The notes under the pieces were generated by a model that was given only the letters and a program-made list of their open reading frames with translations, searched no databases and was not told where the DNA came from. From Clavelina lepadiformis (lineage: Eukaryota > Chordata > Ascidiacea > Aplousobranchia > Clavelinidae), in contig NC_135242.1 in assembly GCF_947623445.1 (NCBI RefSeq), positions 8,308,001-8,372,000 of the forward strand: 64,000 nucleotides of DNA. Reading direction: 5' to 3'. The position numbers were made by a program, and so were the translations under genes. Below, in pieces: positions 1 through 11,495 of the stretch (positions are counted from its first letter, which is position 1; every line of letters begins with the position of its first letter).

Positions 1-1507
1 ACTCTTTGTTACAAAACTCTGGTTCCGTCTACAGGATTCCACAATTGATGCATTGTGCTTTATAAGGAGGGCGTTGCAGAAGCAGTGAACATTAAATTTG
101 CGTGATTTTTCTCGTATTCGCTCGTACTGCGCGTGTACGTAGATCTACAATAAAACTGTGTAATGATTTTACAATCCATTTTTCATGCAAACCTCGTGAA
201 ATCGATTGTCTCACTTAGCAGTTATTATCCGGTTAGATAAATTCCAAATATACGGATATATCCGTTATCCGGATAGTAAAAATTATTGATATCCGAACTA
301 ACCCTAGTATATATGTTTTTTATGATGCTTTAAATGCACCCTCCACTCAAGGCTTTGTAAAATATTGTCAGACACTAACACTATACACCTTGTACAATGT
401 ACATAGCTACGTTGCATCTGCTATACCACCCAAAAAAAATTGCGGTCAGAGACTTGATAAAACATTGATTTATCTAACAAACACTGGACCATTTATGACA
501 CTACTTTACAGAATTGTTTCTATGTTTGGCATCATGGACATATTAAATGCAGATGCATGACATTAACATGTAATGCACGAAGTGTCCATTATGTAACATA
601 CAACTTCAGATTCATTCATTGTGCACAATCAAAGCATCATAATAGCATAGATATGTAATATCTTGTAGACTATTTTTTGAGTGGGTTCAGAAAACCCTAC
701 ATTACACAATGAGTAAAAACATCTGTAATACGAGTACACTATATTTGCAATTGTTTTTATATCAACGAAAAATAAATATGCAAGGTATTTAAAATTTTTG
801 CAGCTCTCTATTGGCAAAAATTAGTTCACGTCTCTCATAAGTAACAAACAAGTGCACCTATTTCAATACGATGGGCAGCAGCACAATAAAGTGTTTTCAA
901 CATTATATTATGTTAATAAGGTGACATACATTCATGATATTCTTGTCTTCAATTATCTTCCGTTTTCGGTCTACCTCAGCTTTTAGGATCGATGCAAAAT
1001 CCATGACAACAAATGCTGCTTTAAACAAGCACTAGAGATTTTTTTCCACCAAAGAAAAGTCCTGCAAATTATCACAACTCACCTGTTGAAATTTAGATAT
1101 AGTTGCCTGGTTACAATCACCGACACAGTGGCACTACTGCTAGGGCTAGGTTGACCAACCGCAATATAAGTTATTTCACATGACTGTCTTATGTTATATT
1201 TGAAGATTTCAAATATATCATGAAGTGTAATACAGTATGTGATATATATTTCAAAAAAACATCCAGTAATTTTGTGCAAAAACTGATGCAAAGAGCCTGA
1301 GAGGTAGCAAAATAATTCAAAGACAATACGCTTTTTGTAAAAAACAGTGAAATGCGCCAATTTCCCGGGGCAAAATTGCCATTTTGTCTACTATGTTGGC
1401 ATGACGCAAATTTTGGCAATACATTTATAGGTGCGTTTATTCGGCGCACTGAAAATAAACAGGCTTTTCAATGGGGTTATATCTGTTAAATCTTTTGTGT
1501 TTTATTG
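1..1507. other. Intergenic, no gene seen
   Basis: No ORF here resembles a known protein, and the short ORFs are what AT-rich DNA gives by chance. Around 240-306 the sequence is rich in nested GGATA/TATCC palindromes and, read on the minus strand, starts CTAGGGTTAGTTCGGAT. That looks like the end of a degenerate DNA transposon, but no partner end was found. Confidence 0.5.
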
Positions 1508-1770
1508 TGGGCTTGGTAGAGGAGTGGTTAGAGCACTGGACTCGCAATAATCTGGATCGTGTTCAATAACTAGTGGCATAGCCAATGTAATGCCCTTGGG
1601 CAAGGCAATATTGAGTAATGACATTTACTTCCGGTGAAAAGTTCTAAATTCGGGTAATGCGATAAAAAAATGTATGAGAATTGAAATGACCACAGAGGCT
1701 AGGTCGGTAACTGGGGCTCGAGTGATGAGGAATCATCACCAGGTTTAGGTCGTGCAAAAACTTTCCTCAG
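1508..1770 (+). mobile_element. tRNA-derived SINE
   Basis: The head (about 1508-1576) reads like a decayed tRNA gene. It has an A-box-like GTGGTTAGAGCACTGG, an anticodon-arm-like ACTCGCAATAATCTGG and a B-box-like GTTCAATAAC. It is followed by a body containing CCCTTGGGCAAGGCA, a motif common in the central part of tRNA-derived SINEs of many animals. The B box has lost the canonical GTTCGAATCC form, so this is probably an old, silent copy. The 3' end is not sharply defined, no poly-A or simple-repeat tail is clear, and no target duplication was found. Confidence 0.6.
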
Positions 1771-4269
1771 TTTGCGGATAAACATTATCATAGCATTCCA
1801 AAGCTTTGTGTTAATATTGTGTGCATTGAATTACAAATATCTGCATTTCAATTACAACTCGTTACAGAACTTGAGCAACCAGTTTCCACCCTGTAATAGC
1901 CCATGTTACGAGCTGTTGTTAACATAGTTAGTTCAGTTTACCAACTAACGCTACTGATTGTAAACCTTTTTAACGAGTATTTGTAGGTAAAGGTGCAGTG
2001 CTACCAGAGCACAGATTGGAAAGTCTACTAAGCGTGCAGGGGATTAAAATTAATTGCGCATATAATGATTGTTGTTTCGTCTTGTTGCACTGAGGATTTC
2101 GATTTCTTACCCCAATCCAGCAAGCTTTCCAATCTGAATAGGAGCCTACCATGGCACCAATTAGTGAATGCAAACAAAAGATATGACATATATATAGAAT
2201 CAGTATAGAGAATGGCAGGTTTTGTCAGGTAGAGTTCTGTAATCTCTATAATTGGCATTTGGCATCGCACCTCTGATTGTATTACTTGATATTTCACAAA
2301 GCATTGGTTTAGCTTAATCAAGCACACTAAAATAAAAGTATTTTGTCAGAGGATTGCCCTCGGTGATGATTTCCAATTACTATTTGATGGTTTAATGAAC
2401 ATCCAGAAATGGAGTCAGTAAAACAAGCAAACGAAGTGATGCATAGAACGCGTAAGTGGTGCATAGAACTCACACTTTAGTCTTGTAATGTAATGTAGAT
2501 TACGTATCAAACGGCGTATAGGTCCACAACCGGTAACAAATACGCAACCTTTGCTACTGCAGCATACGTTGCTTGATGGTAGCTCTAAGATGTCAGTATT
2601 ATTGATTGTTTCTTGGCAAAACAAATTCATATCACAAGTAAATACCTGTACTAAATATGGCAAAGTTTTCGTCTTTTTTGATGGCAATCCCCAGTATTGT
2701 AACCTGGAATTTCTACAGAAGAGAGTTCTGTGACATCAGAAACGACGACATGGAAATCTTACTTCAGGGAACTCAAAGACATGATGTACGACAAAATATT
2801 CATGAACTATAGCAAGATAATATTAACATGATAATGGTATAATTGCAATTGTTGAGCAACGGCCCAGCTCATTTGACAATACGTTACGGCTATATGCGTT
2901 TGTTGGTAAAGCAACCTCTGTAAATTCATATTTGCAATTTTAAGTCACGATTAACGAACTACTGTAAGTTATTTTTCTTGATAAGATAGCGTAAAAAAGT
3001 TTCATGGGACTTTCCCCGAATAAGTGGTCAAAGAAAGTCACTTGAGATATTCTTCGTGGTATTTCTACAAATGTAGTACTCTCGACTTAACGCTCCCTAA
3101 ACTTTGTTCCATGTCGTACCAAGGGTACATGGCCCCTAGGTAGGGAACTACTCTCTTATATCAACTTCCTGTAGATCAGAAAATTAGAAAGCACGAAACA
3201 CGAAAAACAACATTTTCTCGAAGGAGGACCAGTCCGGCCCTGGGTTAAAAAACCTAGCCCACGGGAAATGGAGCAGAGGAATGAAAGAGCCTCCGGTTGC
3301 CGAACCTATTAAGTTCGCTAGATTGTTGTGGCGCGTCGTCTAAGATGTATTAATCGCTTTGTTGTTTAAATATAATTATAGCGTACAAGTCAGTTTTCGT
3401 CAGGATCTCCCTCTAGTCAAGAGTGGGTCTGATGATGCGTTTGCTGGTTTTCGGTGCTATCAAAGAAAATTCATTCAGATTGACTCAATACCTTTGCTGA
3501 ATTCGCTTTGTTGTTAATATGAAATAGGCTAGGTTAGGCTTTCAATACATTAGGCTACTTCTAGTCTATATAAAGTTATAAACGTAGTAGGCACTGTAGT
3601 AGGCCTACTAGACAGTAGCTCTGCGCTAACAACAGCATGTGGTGTTTGGCATCAGACCACTTTAAACTTACTCAAGACACCGATGCAACTAATTTTGACG
3701 TCACAAGAGCGCGACGTTCCATGTTTCACACAGAGCGCTATACATTCACTTAGACTTAGAGTTAGTCGCCGCTCCTTTTGTATTGTATTGTTTTATTTTT
3801 CACCATTAACTGTGCGGAGCGAAAGTTACGATGCTAACCGTTGTAGTTAGCCAATAAGCTATAGCGCAATAAAACACATGCTCACGAACAATTAACGAGC
3901 AGGAAGAAGTGGTAACCCCAAGGGCTTAAAACATACAAGATAGCAATAATAGGATTGTGCTGTAAGATGATACGTTAGCATGGCCACCAAACCCACAAAA
4001 TAGTTTCTAAGTTCACCAAATTTACATCAGATATTACAAACAACGAAACAAGTATAGCATTGCCAAATGTAGAGAACAAGTCCCTAACTTTAAAAACACG
4101 GATATTAACAACCGAAATAAAATATACAAAGTGACATAGTTTGGTTACAATGACAATGGATTTTTTAAGCGCACAACAAATGGATGGTTTATGACATTTT
4201 TATATTCACTTGTGCACTACTTGTGTGAAGTATTACACAATAAACGCATCTGTCATAAAGACCGCGTAT
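1771..4269. other. Intergenic, no gene seen
   Basis: No conserved coding frame on either strand. A segment near 3780-3840 (TTATTTTTCACCATTAACTG and following GGAGCGAAAG) is loosely similar to 58200-58245 and may be an old dispersed repeat. Otherwise nothing recognisable. Confidence 0.45.
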
Positions 4270-4696
4270 GCTGGCGGTAATTGTTTGAATATGAGCGAGG
4301 ACGATTGATGGTTGGTGACTTGTTTTGCTTCTGCTTCGATTGATGAGTTCTCATTTCTCAAATTTGCGTGACTATGCTGTTAGTTGCTTGATTCTGTCTA
4401 TACAAATTACTAACTTATAAAGTTCCAATTTTATTTATTATAACACAAAGGTTTTCACCTTCGGGCAAAGCTTGCTGAATGTTACATAGCGCTGTAGTAA
4501 CCAGTGAAATCGATCACGTAAAAAGGAAAGATTGAAAACATTACATCAGTATTTATATGTGACACACCAGTTCAAGCGAGGAAATTATCTGACGTCATTA
4601 AGGAAAACTCAAATCTGGTAAACACTGAATTCCAAGATCCCAAATTAAATTCCAAACATCTCAAAACAACTCGTGAGTCGTGACGTAATCGTCACA
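4270..4696. repeat. Direct repeat, left copy
   Basis: Matches 5335-5754 in the same orientation. The match is strong from TTATTATAACACAAAGG to the end and weaker upstream. It ends GTGACGTAATCGTCACA. Confidence 0.85.
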
Positions 4697-5334
4697 TAGC
4701 CTTCCTACCCAGAGTAAAGCTTGCCTGAAATGAAATTGAAGGCAACCTTTACTCGACAAAATTATGTCTTTGATTAAAATATTTATCACGGTCATTAAAA
4801 CAAGAATTTAGTACAGTACAATGACAGAGTTCGGCAAATATAACAAATATCGATACACCGTTTCACTTGAAATACAAAACATGAGACATAAGCTTACAGA
4901 AGTGTCGCTTTCCCTTGCGTGTCGAAGGTAAAAAAAATGAGCGATCACGTCTGCGTGTGACGTTCCGCGGCTGTAGCAAGCCTTGTTCGCGGTAGAGAGA
5001 TGCAGTTTGTTGCGATGTCCAATGGACTTTGTTTCTTGATGCGTAAAAAAATATATACAATAGTTTGCTCATGCTCTTGGAGATGTATAACACGTTAGTT
5101 AGGCGATCAAAACTTCATCACATCAACCAGGTATCAATGCCATTAGTTCTGTTGTTTCCGAATTAGTTTGGTTGCTGATATTGTAGATGGAATGTCCTGA
5201 AAACTTCCTCGTTGACTAGCGTTCGTAGTTGGCTGATCTTGCTGTTGAAACTTGGTCATCAAAACTTCATAAATAGCTGGTAACAGTCTTTCTCGCTTAA
5301 TGTGCAACTAACTCAGCAATTTCGAACTTATCAG

Positions 5335-5754
5335 GGCACCAATTTATGACAAAGAGAACGATGATGGTTGAATTGATATCTTGTTTTTCTGCTCACTCGA
5401 TGAGATGGTTGTCATGTCCCGAACGGTTTGCTTCTGCTGTTTGCTTAATTTCTGTCTATATAAATTGCTAACTGATAAAGTTCCCATTTTATTTATTATA
5501 ACACAAAGGTTTTCACCTTCGGGCAAAGCTTACGGATTGTTACATAGCGCTGTAGTAACCAGTGAAATCGATCACACGAAAAGGAAAGATTGAAAACATT
5601 ACATCAGTATTTATATGTGACACACCAGTTCAAGCGAGGAAATTATCTGACGTCATTAAGGAAAACTCAAATCTGGTAAACACTGAATTCCAAGATCCCA
5701 AATTAAATTCCAAACATCTCAAAACAACTCGTGAGTCGTGACGTAATCGTCACA
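5335..5754. repeat. Direct repeat, right copy
   Basis: Second copy of the 4270-4696 repeat, offset 1058 bases at the shared end. It differs from the left copy mainly in its first ~100 bases. Confidence 0.85.
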
Positions 5755-7889
5755 GGTTAAACGAAACCGCACAAAAGGCTCAATCTCAGAAACTGGAATT
5801 CCGTTTCCGTGACCAAAAGAGGGCACGATATTGAGGCCCCCAAGAACACTAAAAGATAACTAGTTAGAATTAGACAATTAAGAGAATATTTCCATTAAGA
5901 AATCATGTTTCTACATTCCGTTGAGCTGAGCTATTATGTGAGGATAATAGATACGCCGACTATGGCGTATTCACACTAGCGACTACGTTGAACTATATAC
6001 TACAATAACATATTACGATACGCAATAAGAGAAAAAACACTTATTCTATTGTTTGTTTTTGTGTGGTTTCAATGCTAATCGATTTTTACTTGCGGAACAG
6101 CCATTAAAGGAAAATTACTTTTTGTTTTTGTTGGAGTGTTCTGGTGTGCAGTACCAGCCTGACCCTGTGTCAAATGGGAAGGGCACGCCTTCGTAACTTA
6201 TGTAAGAGTTGGAGTCAGGTTTTCTTGGTCAGATCGCGAATCACTGCTAACTTAACGTTAGTGGGCAAAAAAGCAGACCACATTAGCCAGAAACCCCATA
6301 AACATTTCAAATTTTCCCGCGTCAGAAGATTCGAACGTGACAGCAAGCAAAACAAAAATGCTGTTGTGTAGTGTTCGCTTTGCACGAGAGCCTATCACAA
6401 AAGCTGACAGCTTGACTGAATATAGGCCCAACCTTATACGCTACTAAACAATGTAAACAAAGACAAGCAGAAAATATATTTATATTGATTTTATAAGATG
6501 ATAATGAATTTGCAGAGTTAAAATAATTAAAATTCGTAACTTTTCTACCACAGGCACACAACACTACAAGAATCGCTGATGGAACGCACAAAACAAAGCA
6601 CATAACCTGTATAGAAACATTTTTATATTTTGGATAAATTTTAAATAAGCCAATATTTGATTAGGACTAGCTCTATTTTCATAAAGTAGCCTAATAAGAT
6701 ATTTGGTTATGATTATTGCAGCTATTGTAGTTTGTTTAACTAGAACTACATATCCTACGCAATAGCCTACACTACGCTAAAGAAATAACAGTTGCAAAAA
6801 TTAATTATCATTAACAGCATTAAATAGGCCTATTCATCATTCGCAAATTACCTATGCTATAGCCTAGCTGCTAACATAACCAATGTAAGTGGAAAACAAC
6901 ACGATCTGTTGCACTATCGCAAGGTAGCCTTTGGATTTGTAGAAGACTGGCAACTCAAGACAGCATCTGATTAATAAAAAAGAAGGCTATTTCTTCATTT
7001 CTTGCTTTTCGTTTAATTGCTAACGGGTTTTGATAGAGCAGGATTAAATGGGCGTCCCGATCCAGGAACAACACTGTACCAGTAGTCCTTTGAGCTCCTA
7101 AAGAAAATATTCAGTGCAATCTAAGGCATAATATCATTAGCCTATTTTTAAAATTTCCATTTAAAATAGAATTTCCGAACCCTGAATTTTGTCCGATTAG
7201 GTTTTTTTCCATTAGATTGGGAATATTAGGCCTGTATTAAGTTTCTATAACAAACATATACGTTTTCTTTAGTTTTGCACTTATTCATAGCATTTAACAC
7301 ATAACAGCAGGTTCATGCAAAAGGGTTAAAATGTTATCATTTTTAGAGGCATAGCAAGCAACTAGAGGTGTCAATATGTTGGCATGTGATGATGATTTTA
7401 TATGATGTAAGACTATATAATAGCTTTAGATTTAACCTTTTTCAGCTCTTTACGATTAGCAATAGATTCAGACTGAACAATGCTGAAGCTTGTTCAGATT
7501 GGGAATTTAATGTTACAGACACAGATTGGACTCATTGGAGTTTTAAGATTCTGAATCCAGTCGCCTCTGGATTCCCACTGATAAGTTAATCGTCGTTATC
7601 GATCGCCTATGAGGCCATAATTGGGAATTGGAATGAAAAATTCAAAGCATACTTTTCTTGAATTTGGGAAAAGGCGCTTAGGTTTAACATCTCTCCTAGA
7701 GGAGGACACATGTCATTTACAGGAGGATTCTTCTTTCTCTCTGGCGCCAACTATTAAAACATTACATATCGCTATATATAGATTACATAACGTATATAAT
7801 TATAGACTACTATTTCTATGGCCTACATACTCGGTTACCTACAATCTATACACAATTTAAAACAAACACACCATCACTCCTCTAAAGTC
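5755..7889. other. Intergenic, downstream of the methyltransferase gene
   Basis: No coding sequence recognised. I looked on the minus strand for an exon encoding the C-terminal arm of vertebrate BHMT and saw none. The 3' UTR of the gene on its right should lie at the right edge of this stretch. Confidence 0.4.
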
Positions 7890-10596
7890 CTAAACTACTG
7901 AATGTACCTCTTGAGCAATAGCTCGAATATGATGGGGCTCCATTCCACAGCAGCCACCGATATAACGAGTACCTAGTTCGTAGGCGGCTCTTGCAAACTT
8001 GTGGACCTCGACTCTTGTCGCAGTTCGCGGCTCTAAGCCTTTTCAAAGAACAAAAATGTAAGTAATACAACGTATACAGAGTTTGCAGACAATGGATGAT
8101 ACGTAGGCTATATTGCTTGTGCTTAAAATCGGCTTAAATTATTTAGTTTCTTTTTGAAGATTGTAATTGACCATGGATATTTAAGGACCCGTATATGCTA
8201 AATTTTGTGATTTATATAATTTTGATGGGCGGTCTACGTAATGATTAAAAAATTGTGTTAGACCAATCAACAGCCAGCATAGCCAATGTTGTTTCTTAAT
8301 ACGGGGGTTGCCTTTGTAAACTGCAGTTAAAAATTTTCGGGTCGCATTGTTGGGTTAGGCTAAAATGCAATTGAAAATGAATGAAATTTAACTTTTTTGA
8401 CCAAATATTGTAGTCTTGACTTTAAAATTCTGTTGCAAGAGTTAGAGATACGTGATTTTATTAGGATTTCATAAAATAATAGCCTAAGGCCTACTAATGT
8501 GACATGCAAAATTTCAGGGAGCCCCATGCGGGAATTTCTATTAATTTCATTTTTAATAATTTCACTTCATAATAAATTAAATAGAGAAATAAACAAAGAA
8601 ATAAGGCTTTTTTTACAAGCATATACGGGTCCTTAACCTTGTTAAAAAATATTATAGTTTTACACAGTGGCGCTTCTGGCAACGTAAGATATCCATCAAA
8701 TTCATTCTCAACTTCAGGACATCTCCATCCCAAGGGTTGGCACATTAAGTAAGGTTTCAGACCTTCCTTATCAAGTGCAGTCTTCATGCGTTTCAAGGTT
8801 TTCAAACACGTATCAAAATCGTAAAGACAGTTAATCCCTGCATCGGTGAAGACATATACAATGAAAAAAAAAATAAACACAGAAATGTTTTTTTCGAAAA
8901 GCTGTAAATTATGCAAGACGTATATACTCACCTACGAGATCTGCTCCTGCTTTTGCCATTCTTATAGCACACTTCTCTACGGAGACACCGTTCTTATCTC
9001 CTAGCGGACCAATACGCAGTGTCGCCGCGATAGGCTTTTTTGCTGTTTTCATTACGTCAATACATAATTCTATTTCTTCGACATGTCCAAAAAACTGTAA
9101 AAAAAAGATTGGAAAGGTGGATAGCAAAAATGACTGGCTTTTCAAAAATATATAACATAAAACATATAACCTACCGTATTCAAGTAGCTAGGTATCAATA
9201 TTACCAAGTGCCAGTGCAAGTTTAATCTCCTGCTCAAACATTTGATAAAACTCAGTCAGAAACAGAATCCTATTCAGGCCAGGTGAATTGGTTTTGCTCG
9301 TTTTTTATGTGGCAAGCTCTCGCATGTTTTCAATTTGATAATTTCAACTTGCACTGATTTCAGCATTTCAGCACTTACTTTCTTTTGTTAATCAAGGTAT
9401 AAACTCGTTTTCAAATATCGAAAGTAATTGCCGGAGAATATCTTTTTCAGCTTTTAAGATTTCGTTCGCTGTTTGTAAGGGACGGATAAAAGCATTTCCT
9501 GCGGAAAGTTTTTCCAAGCATGAAATATACGCTGTGATTTTTTCCAGTTTTACGCATTTATAACGCGGCTTGTGCAGGTGGTGTCCATTTTTCAAGTTTT
9601 TACGCGAAGCTTGCAGGGTTGCATTCTTGTTTTCCATGGATCTTTGTTGTCTATGTTTAACAACTACATTACGTTTCAACTCGCTGTATTTAGATTTTAG
9701 ACGATAGGTTGGTTTGTGATTGACTGTGTGTTGCGACCCCATTTGTAATTGCATGCAATTTTGAGGTCACAGAAAGGTTGGAAGCGTGGAGCCAGCGCAA
9801 ACATTGAAGTGCGCTACATAGCATAAAGGATTTCCATAATTGATACTGCAAAAGAGTTGAAAAATATTACTACCTTAAGCGTTTTATATAGTAGGTCGGG
9901 CTGGCCCGTCACAGACTAAAAGCTATGTAGTTAATGCAATAAAGAAAAGTAAAGAAGAACTTACCTCAGCTAACACAAAGTCAACGTCGTATTTGAGAAA
10001 AACATCTAGCTGCCTTTCAAATTCTTTGCGGGTTGCCTCTGTGCCTTCGCTATTTACATATGCTTGCACTGGAGACAAAGATCCGCAAACAATGGCGTCT
10101 CCTTCGTTTGCAACTTCCCGAGCCATTTTGCAAGCTGCTTCATTTATTGCTTCTGCCTAGAAAAATGATAAGATGGTCAAATTATGCAGATCGGGTTCCA
10201 TGCTCGGTGGCGCTACGCTATCGTTGTAATGCTCAGTGGTGAGTTGTCTAAGTGCCCCTGTGAACATGTAGTTCCAAATTCGAGCAAATCTAACGAAAAA
10301 CAAACCAAACAGCTATAGGCTAATAATTAAACTTGTCAACTTACCGTAAAAGACGAAGCATTTGTTCGTTCTAGTTTCCCATCACTAGAATAAAAGCAAG
10401 GTGTCTGTATGACGTCGGCGCCGGCGCGCAAATATTCTCTGAGCAACTGTCGCACCGCATCTGGGTATAGAAGAACAGCCTCTGGCGTCCAAGGGCCTGC
10501 TCTGCAATACCCTCGTTTCTCTAATGTCATGCACTGGCTTCCATCTCCCACCACCGGTCTTTCAGCAAGTCTTTCCAGTAGACCCTTTTTTGGCAT
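7890..10596 (-). CDS. BHMT: Betaine-homocysteine S-methyltransferase
   Basis: Zinc-dependent cytosolic enzyme of the homocysteine methyltransferase family; in animals BHMT moves a methyl group from betaine to homocysteine to make methionine. Five exons: 10345-10596, 9965-10156, 8932-9094, 8664-8837 and 7890-8038, all GT-AG with matching phases, giving 309 residues. Residues 4-60 align with the BHMT start ([13 protein letters not shown]). The zinc ligands are present: Cys206 in GINC and Cys290/Cys291 in GGCCG. Exon 5 was placed at the acceptor giving CLEPRTATR, which aligns without gaps to vertebrate BHMT; a later acceptor would break the frame. Vertebrate BHMT has about 406 residues, and the C-terminal dimerisation arm is absent because the frame stops soon after the last zinc ligands. 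A GAG-GTACAT donor just before the stop could lead to a further exon, but none was found. The enzyme family is certain; betaine as methyl donor is inferred from BHMT-like motifs. Confidence 0.9.
9392..9754 (-). CDS. Unrecognised 120-codon ORF nested in BHMT intron 2
   Basis: Single uninterrupted ORF on the same strand as its host gene, inside the intron between 9094 and 9965. It encodes a basic Lys/Arg/Asn/Gln-rich protein of 120 residues with no signal peptide or membrane segment. About residues 33-85 loosely recall a divergent basic helix-loop-helix domain: a basic stretch with [10 protein letters not shown], a loop, then [17 protein letters not shown] like helix 2. The spacing of helix 2 is two residues short and the invariant basic-region Glu is not convincing. 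It could be a small nested single-exon gene, an old retrocopy or chance. No function is assigned. Confidence 0.35.
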   Translation of the reverse strand: MQLQMGSQHTVNHKPTYRLKSKYSELKRNVVVKHRQQRSMENKNATLQASRKNLKNGHHLHKPRYKCVKLEKITAYISCLEKLSAGNAFIRPLQTANEILKAEKDILRQLLSIFENEFIP

Positions 10597-11155
10597 ATTT
10601 TATTATGTTGTAAATTTACCACGCACCTGATTCCAGCCGGGAAGAAAACAAATTTCATTTGATTTAGTATACACTTTTGCTTAACTTAACTCATTACTGA
10701 AACCTTACACACTAAATTGAAACTGTGTCAAGAATATAGAGCAGTGACTATGCTAAACTATTATGTGGAAAAAAGACTGTTTTTACAGGGAAGCGTCTTT
10801 ATGTCAAGAACAACGTATAATATTATCACCGAAATAAGTTCAAAAGAACCCTTTTTACACTACCGTTTATGGTAGGTATTGAAAGTGAAATAGAAGATGC
10901 ACTAAGCTGTCTCTTGAGTATACTTTTAACCGCGGTAAACAGCAAAATGTTTAAATATTTTTGACAATTGCAAATGCTCAAGAGTCCAAATACAAACGCT
11001 TTACTCGGTGTGTGGCAAAGGGATTTCGAAACGCACTGCAAAAGAAACAAACGATACTTTCATTACTACTTCGAGACAGCGAACTTAGCATTTAAACTGA
11101 CACTAAAAGTGCAAACATGTGTTGCTAAATGAAATTAAGTGTCATTTTCAATACC
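10597..11155. other. Upstream region of BHMT
   Basis: Presumed promoter and 5' UTR side of the minus-strand BHMT gene. No TATA box or other site could be picked with confidence, and no coding sequence is seen. Confidence 0.35.
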
Positions 11156-11163
11156 GTCTACAG

Positions 11164-11487
11164 CAGGGGTTCCCAACCGGTGGTACGCGGGAGCTTTTCA
11201 GGTGGTACGCGAGCAGCTCTCCGTTGCATGCGATATACAGTATAGTAGTATAACAATTTAATTTTGAGTTGCTAAAATATGCGAACAACACTTTTATTTC
11301 TTTCCGTACTAAATTCTCTGCACTCAGTAAGCTACTTTTGTCGATCTTGCTCCCTGCTGTCATTGTTATTAATACAATGCTGCTGTGCGAATATTGGATC
11401 AAATTAGTTGTTTTGAAAATAGTGGTACGTGTTGACAATCCGTGGTGGCTAAGTGGTACGAGAACATAAAAAGGTTGGGAACCCCTG
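11164..11487. mobile_element. hAT-type MITE with perfect 8-bp target duplication
   Basis: The terminal inverted repeats are perfect over 15 bases: CAGGGGTTCCCAACC at the left and its complement GGTTGGGAACCCCTG at the right. Both ends are flanked by the same 8 bases, GTCTACAG (11156-11163 and 11488-11495). The 324-base length, CAG...CTG ends and 8-bp duplication are diagnostic of a non-autonomous hAT transposon. Inside are several GGTGGTACGCG-like subterminal motifs and no transposase. Confidence 0.92.
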
Positions 11488-11495
11488 GTCTACAG

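Larger units (their letters stand above)
4270..5754. mobile_element. Possible small LTR-type element bounded by direct repeats
   Basis: Two long direct repeats, about 4270-4696 and 5335-5754, are close to identical over their last ~310 bases and more diverged towards their starts. Both end in a short palindromic tail, GTGACGTAATCGTCACA, closing with CA as LTRs do. About 640 bases lie between them, with no recognisable protein. The layout suits a TRIM-like non-autonomous LTR element, or the remains of one. Near-identity of the inner halves suggests a fairly recent origin. The alternative is a simple segmental tandem duplication. Neither the TG start of the repeats nor a target duplication could be fixed. 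Confidence 0.45.
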
